From: Elusimicrobiota bacterium
Lineage (GTDB): Bacteria; Elusimicrobiota; Elusimicrobia; 2-02-FULL-39-32
Length of the DNA: 64,000 nucleotides
Assembly: GCA_016180425.1 (NCBI GenBank)
Contig: JACPBF010000009.1
Coordinates: 1-64,000, forward strand
Direction: 5' to 3'
Position numbers and translations under genes: made by a program. The notes beneath the pieces were generated by a model. That model saw nothing but the letters and a program-made list of their open reading frames with translations. It made no database searches and had not been told where the DNA came from. Shown piece by piece: positions 9,101 through 21,100 of this stretch (position 1 is the first letter of the stretch; each line of letters opens with the position of its first letter).

Positions 9101-12100
9101 AATGTTTTTTTGGCAGCAGCAGTGATCGCTTTGGTTTTTCCCATAGCGCACACAGATCTTTGGGCATTCAAAGGATATGAGGGGGGTAAGTTTAGCTGGA
9201 AGGAATTTGCCTATCGTTTTACTTTAAGGTTTATTGGAGGCGGGGTTTTTACCTTACTTTTAGCTTTGCCTAATGGTTTTGAAATCAGTTTTGCTTTTCA
9301 TATGTTTTGGAACATCGCTTCTGTAATAGGAGAACTTACAGGTCTTTGGAAAATCCTTCCTTTTGCAGTCACTTCCCAACTTCCCAGAACCATTTTAGCT
9401 CCCAGGGGAAAAATAGAAACTGAAAGAATGGTTCCTCCTATCCCTATTAAATTACCTCTTTCTATGGGCGCTAGAAGTATTAAATCAGCAGACCGAACTC
9501 GCAACGAAAATAATCAAGATTCCTATTTTGCAGAAAAGTTAAGCAATGGCATTCAAATCGCCGCTGTATTTGACGGAATGGGAGGTCATCTTGCAGGAGA
9601 GAGGGCTAGCGCTGCTGCGCGCAATGCTATTCAATCTGAATTACGCAAAATCACTGGTCAGGAATCTGAAGAAGAACTCATTAAACTTTTAGAACAGGCG
9701 ATGTTGTTGAGCGTTAAAGCAGTAAGAAAAGAATTGAAAAAAATAAATGGCGGGACCACTGCTACAGTCGCTATTATTTTGCCGCAAATAGACGGTTCTT
9801 CCCGCATATTAATTGCAAATGCAGGGGATTCGCGGGCTTATCTTCGGGGCGTTGATGGCGGATTTGAACCATTAACTGTTGACAATGTTGCGCCCAGAAC
9901 TGCTCAAATTATTAAACAGTCAGAGTTATCTAAACATCCAGATAGAAAAAATCAGGAATTTTTATCCTCTGTTCAGAGCTATAGCGATCTTGATCAAAAG
10001 AGTGAGGAACTTTTTAATGACCGTCATGTTGTAAACAATGTTTTATCTTCTAAGAGTAGATATGTGCCTGTGATTATAGTTGCGCGTGCGCCAAAAGGAT
10101 CGCGTCTCTTACTTACTTCTGACGGCATTCACGATAATCTTACAGACATGGAAATTAAGGATATTCTTGACCAAATGACTGACGACACTTTAGCTCCTCA
10201 GAAAATCGCGGAAAAACTCATTGCCTCTTCTCAAAGAAGAGCAGAGGATGGGTTGAGTTTGCGCAGTAAACCAGATGACATGACTGCTGTGGTTATGGAT
10301 TTAGAAGGTCTGGCAGCAGTCAGTCAGGAATATGCAGTGTTAGATTCCATGAGAAAAGAGGCTGCTAAAAAGGCAGGAACTGAAGGTGCGGTTAAACTTT
10401 CTTTACAAGCAAATACAATGAGTTCTAGTGAAATATACAGCGCTCCAATGCTTCTTACCTTAAGCAATGAAAAAAATAAAAGGAGCGCTGAACTTAGAAT
10501 TTATCATTATAAAGATTTGCCAGAAGATCGGCAGGTCTTAGTGCAAGAGCTTTATGATCAGGGAACTGAATATTTTATTGTGGATATAACCCGATATAAC
10601 CCAAGAGAAGGGTTTGTAGGGTTAAAGGAGGGAGAGAGTCTTTCTTTAGATAAAAATAGCAAAATTTTAATTGCAAAATTGCCTGCTCTAGCCTCTTTTT
10701 TTGATTTTAAAGAAGATGAGGTTAAGGCTGGAAAGATAGGAAAGATCACTCTGCGTAAAGTCAAGGGGAAAGATTTAATTATTATAGAGAATTTAGATGA
10801 GCTGAAAAATGGTTTGGGCTTTGAAATGATCGTAAGACAAGGCGAAAGAACAATAAGTAATTTTAAGCTGGCTTTAAGAAATTTTCAGGTTGATTTAAAG
10901 TATATTTATTTAGCGAAAGTTTTTAATATTGAGAGAAAATTTTATCCTTTATTAAACATATTAAAGGATTTAAGAAGTTCCGAGGTTTATAAACTGCATC
11001 GTTCCTTTGCCATACCCACTATAGAAAACCTTAGTCTTATGTTGTTTTCTGAAACTTTAAAAAATATCTATTGGGTTGCTCATTTTTCCGACCCTACCGG
11101 CGCTTCCAATTTAATTTGGCTGGCAACTACAGCGCTTCTTATGTCTTACCATTTGGTAATTCCCGCAATTTATTTAATCTTTAAGTTTTTATGGAAATTT
11201 ATTTCAGGAAGAATCGCGTTTGAAGATATTGAAAGAGAATTTAACCGTATATTTACAGAGGAATATCCAAGAGAAGAATTGTCGCTTTTTGTGCTTTCCC
11301 AGAGATTGGTTTTTGGCGGATTTTTCGTAACTGCTCCTCTTATTTTCTTTCCTTTAGGGGATGGTCCTTTCCAGACCAGCGGCCCATTTTTTAGTTTAGT
11401 CATGCACATGTTTTTAAACAATCTATTTTTTGTATTGCATCAAAGAGGGTTAGCCACAGAGATGGTTTTAAAACCATTGGATGCTTTAACTCCTCCTCCT
11501 GGAAAAGGTTCAAAGACAGGTTCAGGAAAACTAAAAGGCAGAGCCACAGAGCCTTATACCCCGGCGGATTTATTACAAGGTCTTTTTTATTTTGTGCTTT
11601 ACCCCGCAGGGTATCAATATATGCAATACAGGCGAAACGAAGCGCTGCATGTCATAAAAAGAGTGAAGCGTAAGATTGAGACTATTCAACAGCTTCACTT
11701 AGAAACCAAAGAACTTTTAGGCAAAGAAATTGCGGCAAGATTTTTATCGGACTATGAAAATAGAATAGGAACTTTAGAAAGATATGTTCAGATTGAGTTG
11801 AAAAGGATAATAGAGGAAGGTGAAACAACAGAGTCCATAGATGGCGAAGAAATAAAAAAGAAAGCAACTCCTAAATATGTGGATACGATCTTAAAACCAA
11901 TTAAAGATAGTTTAGGTTCTATTGAGGGACATGTAGATGAAAATCTTGATTATATTCAGTCCTTAATCAATCTTGTGGATAGAGACGGGGAACTTTTAGA
12001 GGCTAACTTATTGTCCGTACAAAAAAAGGCTATGGAATATGCGATGCGTATGAAATGGAAAATGTTAGTTTTTGCTAAACCTTCGATAGGAGATATAGTT

Positions 12101-15100
12101 TATGGAACTACTCTTTCTGCTGTGCAAAGAATGATTGAAACCAAACCTGAAGTTCTGAATTCAGAGAGCATTCTGAAAGGCAATTATGGCTGGGTTGGAT
12201 CCAAAGTAGAATTTAAAGATTGGGATTTAAAAGATCCTAAAAAAGATTTAAGCATGGAGAACTGGGCAACCAATGTTGCTATGGCAGGAGAGAATCCTAT
12301 TTTAATGCGCATGCAGCTTAAAGATGATCTGGATTACATGCAGATTTATGGGTTTCGGGTATATGAAGTTGAGATTTTTGATCCTATAGATTTAGTTTGG
12401 GTAAGACTGGAGAATTTTCGAGAAGAGTGGAGTGAAAGAAATCAAAGAATAAAGGATGAATGGGAACAATTTGTAATGAAAGACGCTCCAAAACTAAAAG
12501 TAAAAGCTAGGGAGCCTGTAGTAGTTAAGAGTAAGAAATTTAAGAAAAAACAAAAAAAGGTTGCGCAGAAAAAGCCTTTAGAATCGTTGCGTAATTTTTT
12601 AATGGATCGCACAAGATTACAAAGACCCTTAGCAGAAACTCTTGTTTTTCAATGGTTTGGCATGGCAGTCCTGCCAGTTCTTTTAACAACATTTTTTGGA
12701 GTGGACCCTGAATTAGCAAAAAACATAGGGATTGCATGGGCTACAGCAGGATTTACTCTGTTTCATTTTGCTTCCAAAATTGTTCAATGGATTGTTAAAG
12801 CAGAGAAAAATGGCTGGACCAGTAAAGATGCAGTAAATTTTGCAATCTTGCTTGTTGTTTCTGCTTTCTTCACCGCCCCCTTTCTAGTTTTAGATCAAGT
12901 TAGTTCCTCACTTATCACGATAGGACTCCATTCTTTTTATAATTCAATTATTCTTTGGGCAAGAGCCAGAGTCAAAGAACTCTCTTCCTTAAGAAAACCC
13001 ATTCCTGGCTGGATAAAATTCATATCTATTCTTCCTTTAGCTCAAATTGCTGCTCCACAGCTCCCTAGAGGTATTAGCATTTTGGAAGTTAAAAAGGATC
13101 ATTTAAAAGATGCTACTCGAGATGCAGAAGATTTAGCCAAAATTTTATTTAGCGATCCAACTGTAGAAACAGTAGATATGCTCCGTGAAGTAACAGGGAT
13201 CAATTTTGAACTTTCTGATCTTACTGAAAATTATCAGGTTAACTTTTTAGGCTCTGGCAGTCACAAGTGGATGTTTATGATCGAGTTAAGCTTAAAAGAT
13301 GGACGGAGTGTTATTTTTAATTTGGGGTTGAGTAATAATGATTCTCCCAATGCTATTGGGCCACAAGAACTAGAAGATTTAGAGATTTTATCTACAAGTG
13401 GGTATGTGCCACGAATTGGAAAAATAGGTGAATACAATTCTAGAAAATATTTTGTAGGACAGTTTATAAAAGGTTCAACTCCTAAAAAATTAAAAGAAAA
13501 AGGGCCTCTAAATTTGGATAAACGTAAATTAATTGTTCAAACCCTTTTAACCATTACTTTTTTACTTGGCAATAATATGCCTAAAGATATCCATGCTGGA
13601 AATTTCATCCTTACAGGTAGGAACAATCAAGATTCTGCTGTAATAATAGATTTAGGAGAAAGAAGACAACCCATTGAAGTAGGTCTGATCAGGATCATTA
13701 GTCATTATGGATATTTTGGAAAGGACAAAGGGAGCAATAGCTTTATTTTTCAAGCATTTGCAGATCGTTTAGGGGAGAATGGCGTAGATGTTTTAAAAGA
13801 GAATTTAAAGCTTTTAAATAGAGTTAGAGAGGATGAAAAAAGAACTGGAAAAGGGCTAACTCTAACACCATTGGATAAAGAGATTTTAAGGCAGGAAAGA
13901 GGTGAACCAGCTTTACAACCAGAAGATGTGGACAGGGTCATTCAAGAGTTAGAGGAATTTCTTGCTCAGTTTGAACGTTCTCCTGCTCAAACTTTTACTG
14001 ACCAAACTGTAACTCCTGTTTCAGCGCAGGATCGCATTATTGAAGCAATTGAAAAAGCGTTTCTAGAAGCAGCTAAATCTGAGGATGCATGGCCTGACTT
14101 TAAAAATCTTAAAAGTGTTGTTGAGGAATTTTATTTAACTAAAGATAAAATTCCTCAAGAGATAGACCAAATTGTCTATGAAATGGTGAAGAAGTTTAAT
14201 GAATCGTTTAAATCCTGGAAAGAGACGAGTAAAGCTGCTAAAGAGCGTGAGATTGTGGCTCTTGTAAAAAATGAGTTCATGGATGTCTTAAGGAGTCTAC
14301 AGCAGGATCCTCTAATGCCGCAAATAAAAGGCAGAGATTCTTTTTTAAAATTACTTCAGAACACTCCGATAGAAAAGTGGGATAAAATTTGGTATGTGAT
14401 GGGGGATTTAGATCTTATAGGCACAATCAATAAAATTTTAGGAAAATCAATTGTGGGTAGTTTAAATTATAGTGATTCCCCGGATTTAGAATTTGCCAAA
14501 AGATCTTTATTTAGGGAAATTCGCGCAGTATTGGCGAAGGAAGCTAAAGATTTAGGATTTCTTTTAATTTATAAAGGTGTGGGAGCAGATGAGTTTAACC
14601 TTGTTTTTGTAGGAGAGCAAGAGCTTGTGGAGCAAAGAGTGAGTGAATTAGTCAAACGCGTGAATAATCATTTCTTGAGTGTAAAAAATAGTTCACGCAA
14701 TAGTTATGATGTTTTTGAGATTAAGTCGGCTGATCTTACTTCAGAACAAAAAGCTAAGTTAGAAGAGATGAAAGGTTCGCTTGTTTTAGCAAGATATGGC
14801 TCAGGATATACGCTTTTGGTGGATAGAAAAATAACTTCTAAAAATCAGATTGAGCAGGAACTGAATACCATTATTGGTAAAGAAAATTATGAAGCTATTA
14901 AATATGATGATGAAACAACTGGACTTTTTACTATTTCTGCTAGCGCAGTTTCTGCAAAACAGGTTTTGGATCATATGGGGGAACTAGCGCCATCCCTTAA
15001 AAATATATATGAGAAAAAGAAAGATGTAGTTATTTCTGAAGAAGAATTCAGCAGCCAGTGGATAGTGGAGGAAAAGCCAACCCCTCTTTTTTTAAATTTA

Positions 15101-18100
15101 ATGATGTGGATCAATAATGATTTCTTATCCATGGCTAAGGAAAACGGAAGGAATCGCGCAGTTATTTCTCTTAATTTAAGAAAGGAGCTTGAAAATTCAA
15201 AGAATCCCATCACTCTAGAGGTCATAGAAGAGCTAGAAAAACAGGCTCCAGAAAAATATTCCACCCCATCCCAAGAGAATTTTAACTATCAGATTAGTGA
15301 GGGAGAATTCCAACATATCTATTACTTTAGCGTGCATCAATTTTTTGATGAAGAAGCTTTTGAACAGTTGAAAAAAGATGGGAAGATTAAGGAAAAAAGC
15401 GCAGTTCCTCATATGCGCGCATTTCATTGGCTGCAAACCATCATTAATTATTTTGGCGGAAATAGAGCTATTAAGCTTTTTGAAGATCAGGTTGTGGCTC
15501 TGATAGGTCAAGCTTACAAAGACAAGAGAGGTAAATCCTCTGAAAAATTAACAGATCAAGGGAGCGGAAAAGAAAGAGAAGAGGGTTCTGAGAAGTTAGT
15601 TTACACGCGATTCCAGCCGGAAAATATCATGGTTGCTGCAAATGTGGATATTCGCGGTCCTCCTTTAGATCAAATGGCAGAGGCCTATGAGCAAGGGATG
15701 AAAAATATAAAAGATAAAGATGATAAGGAATTATCAATTAGCCCCACCTATCTTGTTTTTGATGTTCCTTTAGTTGAGTTAGAAAATCTTAAACAAACCA
15801 ATCCAGAACTATACGAAAAATTACAAAATCAATTTAGACTTGTAGATATGATTAAAAGTATTGTGGATATGATGAGCGCAGTATCCACTAATCTTGATAA
15901 GTTAGAGGAGGTTGTAGATTTTTCAATAGAGGGTAAATTTAAAATTTTACGCTTTAATCATAAAAAGGTAGATCAGCTTTTAAAAGAATATCGTTCTTCT
16001 CAAGATAGCGCTAAAAATTCTGGCAAAGATGAGATGAAAGAGAAGCGTAAAAAGATGCGTAAAAATATGTCAGCTGCTGCTACAACAGAGGGAACTTACG
16101 ATCTAGTTTATAACGTATTAGACTTTTTATCATTTTTAAATAAAAAATTAGGATTAGAACGTTTAGGGTTGCATTTCCCAGATGCTAGCAAAAGAAGTTT
16201 TGCGATAGACCAATGGATACAAGAGAAATTTGCTCGTTGGTGGGAATCTCCAGAATTTATGTGGATATCATTGCCTTGGAATCAGATGGGCAGGGAAAGG
16301 TTTTTAGCAAAACATGAGAATGATACTCCAGAAAAATTAGAGGTTCGTAGAGCTGGAATTAAAAACATTGTGGAAGCAACTCAAAAGGCATTTATCGCGG
16401 GAGTTATAGCCGGGTTAATAGTTGCTTTATTTTTTGTCATTCCATTTTTTAGCGCACAAGTTGTGGATTTAAATGTTTTGCTTCGTTTTAGTTGGAAAGT
16501 TGTAGGAGCTATTTTTGTCGCAGGATTGGTGCCATCTTATATTACAAATGTTTGGCAGCATGGAAAATTTAATCTGCAAAATCCTTTTGCTCCTTTAACA
16601 GCAGGAACAGCGGTTTTTCAAGAAAGGCTGAATATTGTTACCCGCTCTCCTCAGATGAGCGGGGATCAGAGAGAGGGTGGAAGAGATGTGCCTTTAGGAA
16701 TTGTTCAGCTTGTAGAAGAAAAAGAAAAGGCTGAAGAGACAGAATTAGTAGGCAGAATGGCGCAAGATCAAGCGCAATTAAGTTCTGGCTGGCAAGCAGC
16801 AGTATCGCAATATATGGGTGGGAGGAGTCAAGAGAGTAAAGTTGCTGGAGTTAAAGAAGCTTATTCAGAATTAGATACAGTTTTAGATCAGCTCATTGAA
16901 AAATATAGTTCTATTCTTATGATTGGCAGCATGGCTTTGGCTGGAATAGGACTGATTGTTTCATTTTTTAATCTTTGGATTGGAGTTCCTTTATTAACTT
17001 TAGGCAGTGGTATTGCGGTTGGTGTCCTATTGAAGTCTTCTGATTTAAAAGTAGAAAAAGATCGTTTAGCTAAAAAAGAGGCTTTAAGAAAAGGTATAGA
17101 GAAAAAGCAAAAAGAGCTTCAGAGTTTGTACAGAAGCAATCTTGCGATTGCTCAGATCCTATCTAATGCAGAGGCCATTGGCTATAAATTTACAGATGAT
17201 TTTAAACTGAGATTATTGCGAGGAGCTAGAGTTGTTAGAAATACAATAGTGGATGAAAAAGGGAGTATGATTGGCAGTGTTATTTATCAAAATGGAAAAT
17301 TAATTCCTGCTTTTAAGGCAGTAAGACAATTGAAAGGGGTATCTGGGAATGAGTGGAGTAAGGGAGAGATTATAAAAGCGCTTGCAACCAACATGATGCA
17401 AAAAGGTTGGGATAAAAAATATATTGTTGAACTCCTTCAATCCACTATTAATGAGAAGGGAGAGATTATTAATAAAGAAGGAGTTAAGATCGGAACTTTT
17501 CAATACAAAAATGGAAGGTTTATTCCTTTTATTTTTGATCGCTATGCTCCTCCTTTAAAAACAGACAGCTTAATTAAAAAAGTTTTAGCAGCCAGGGGAC
17601 ATACAACCAGTAACCTAGCACTTGTCACAGGATCATGGGGCGTGTGGGCTCTTTTACCTCAAGATTATAGATTTTTTGGATTTAGAAGACTCTCCATAGG
17701 AGGTTTTCTGGAAGATATCTTTATCATCCTTGCTGGAGTAGTTATCCTGATTAACACAGGCTTAATGCCAGTTGTGCCTCCTACAGATTTCTTAAGTTAT
17801 AGCCATGTAGTTTTATCTTTAATAATAAATCCTTTGATTATTTATGGCGGTCTATTTTTAGGCCATCTCTTATTTGGAGTGGTTGACCCTAAAACTAAAA
17901 AAGTGGTTTGGGATTTAGAAAAGATTTTTGCCGCGACACAAACTGCTCGTTCCCCTTTAGTTGCCATACCCATCATTCATTTAATTTTATTATTCACAAG
18001 CGGACCCCTTTCCATTCTTGCTGTTTTAGTCACTGTATTTGTTTCAGCAGTTTATCATGGGAATAAGAATTTAGGTATAGAAGAGCAGGATGAGTTAAAA

Positions 18101-21100
18101 GGAAAGGCTAGAAAAAAATCTCCTACGAAATTTGTTCAAGGCACAGATCAACAGGCCAGGCAAAGAAATTGGGAGAAAAGTCTTAAGATATTAGATGAAT
18201 CTTTTGATAAAGGAGACTATTTGCAAAGGATGCCTCCTGAATTTAGATACTTAAAAGCCATTGAAATAAAAAGAATCGTTACAAGCATTGCCAATATTAG
18301 AATTTTAGGCTTAGAAAGAGCAATCGCTCCGAATGAAGTAGAAGATGAAGATGAAGTTATTTTGAATCAGATATTAAGAATTTTCTGGATGATAGATCTA
18401 AGGAATTTAAGTGATCATCAAACTCCAGAAATCGCTTTAGAGCTGCTTAGGAAAATAGCAGAAGACGCGGTTAAAATCAAAAAGAATCTTAATTTAAAAG
18501 ATGGTTTGCTCCTGTATTTTACTAAAAAGATTTCAGAGGACACGCTTGTTCTTACCGCTTTAAAGGCACGAGAAAATCCAATAGAATCTTTTAATTCCTA
18601 TTTAAAAATATTGAACAGGGATCATCCATATTTAAATAGCCAATGGCACCGTACCTATACCTATACTGGCAAAGATAAAGAACCAGAGCGCCAGGCTCTT
18701 TTACAGGCGATAAGCGCTATTTATCAAGTGGATCCTCTTTTAAAACCAGAACATGTTGCAAGAATATTAAATTTTGTGGATGAGCACCCCAGATTACTAA
18801 GAGATAATCCGCATAAGCTTTGCTACGAAGCTTTAAGAGGCATAGCTATTACCATGAGATATTTGTCATCTGTTGAAGTTGGCTCTCATTCTTTTGGTTC
18901 CCAAGAGATTATGCAAAATTTCTTGTATAGAATTTCTGGGCTTGTTCCATCAGGATTAAGAGATAGAACCCAAGAAGGATGGGCTCAAAGGGAAACAGAA
19001 GACACTTATTCTAATTTTTTAGCCATGGTAAAAATTTCTCAAGCTGCTCCCTCTGCTTCCTTAAAAGATTCCATTCAGTCCCCTCGCGTTCAATCCTTAG
19101 TTTTACAAGCAGATCCGAAGAAAATTTTAATTGCCCAGGCGCTTTTAGATCAAGCTCGTTTAGAACTAAAGCTGGCCAATGATTTTATTGAACATTTAAA
19201 CGGTTACTTAGATCTGAATCTAAATCCATTTGATCTGGAAGAGAATAAAGAAGATATTCTACAGGAACTTAATCAAGAAAGGATCGTAGAACTTGCGCGA
19301 ACCATTGCAAGGTTACGAGGCGCGTTTAATTATGATGAGATGTTTATTTTACTTACATTAGTTTATGCCCCTTCCTTAAAATCTTTAGGCGTTAGAAAGG
19401 TGTTTAACACTTTAGAAAAAGTTGCGCAAGAGAAAGAAGCTCAAGGATTGGGGATTATGGTTAACCAGCGCGCAAAAGTTGATTTAGCCGGGATATTTGA
19501 AAGACTGATAAAAGAAGAATTGGCAAAAGAGAATAGAGCGCTTTCACAAGCTGGAGCTGCTCCTCTGGGAACTCCTTCTAAAGCAGCGTCTAAACCAGTG
19601 TTAGGAAACGCGATTGACAAATTTAGAGAACTGCAAGCTAGTAAAAAATTAGCGATCATTGAGGGGGTGGATGATCAAGAGATGATTGGGCTTATTGAAA
19701 TTTTAGTGGAATTAGGAAATACAGACCGTTTTGAGGCAGACTTATTACCTGTGCTTGAACTGATAAATAGCGATTTAAGATTTAAAGAAGAAAATTTAAG
19801 TCCTAGACAATCTTTTGAAGTGTTAAGAGAGATCGCTATAAAGAAAAGAGATTTAGTAAGGGATGGAAAGTTAATCTTAGAAAAAAAAGCAGCGAGACAA
19901 ACCCAAGAGCTGCTCGTAAATAAATTCAGTCGCTGGATTGGGGAATGGAAAAACGAAAGAGAGGGAGAGAAAGAAAAAATAAAACAGAGACCAAAACAAG
20001 ATAGAATTAGATCCATTACTTTTGAGCCAGCAGTAAAGAGAGCAGCTTTTGCTCAGCCAAAAGTTAAGGATCCTTTGGAGACCATAGCCAGAACTTTATT
20101 AAATCCTAAATCAAGATACTCTAATTCTCAAATTGCTGATTTAGTTAAGAATGAAGAAAGTTTGGAAGCTAAAGTGAGTTCGCTCAAAAACATTCTTCAA
20201 CCTTATATCGCTCCTATTTTAAGCTTAAAGGGAGATATAAATACATTATTGGATGTGGAGAAATTAAATTATGCGGAGGAGATCGTCAATATCGTGAATT
20301 TAGTCTCTATTATTACTTTACGTTCTCGTGGTTCTAAATCGGTTCTAGAAGCTTTAAGTGAATTAAAAAAGATTGGGGAGGCTTTGCAAAACGCGATTAG
20401 ACAAGGGGATCAAACTTTTAGTGTGCTTAGACTAAAAGATTTTTCCATACCCAATAAAAATTTAAAAGCATCTTTAAATTTATGGAGACTTTACGAAGCG
20501 GTCATTGATAAAAATTATCCTTCTACAAGCGTGTTGGTGCAAGCCACCCAGCCTAAAACCTATAAAGCAGTAGAGAATTTTTTTGCAACGTTTGGAGTGC
20601 AAGTTCCTAAAGAGTGGTGGGTGACCTCCACATTTTTTTCTGGATTTTTAGAATCTAACCAAACATTGCCTGCCATGCTCAGCAGAAATGCTTTAGATCA
20701 ATTCATCCAAACTCATAACCCAACAACAGAGCAAAGAGCCTGGCTAGAAACAACTCTAAATTTTATGAAGGTTTCAACTTTGGTTGGCTTAGGAGTTGGT
20801 TTAAGCTTTAGCGCTCATGCATTTGGTTTTAGTGGAATTGAAGCAATAGGTAAAATAATTCTAACCACCTCCTCCAGCGCTTATCTTTTTCATGTGGCAA
20901 GCCATTCTTTAAGAAATGTGCAGCAGAGGTTTGGCGATGGCATGGCTATAGGAATTACCGCTATTTTAGTTGGTCTTTTTTCTGCTGGTTCTGGCTATGC
21001 AATAACTTTGACTGGAAGTGAGATTCTTGGCTCTGGCTTAATGGCTGCTGGCTGGCCAGTAGTGATTGTAGTATCTGTTATTCTTGTGCTTGCCTCTATT

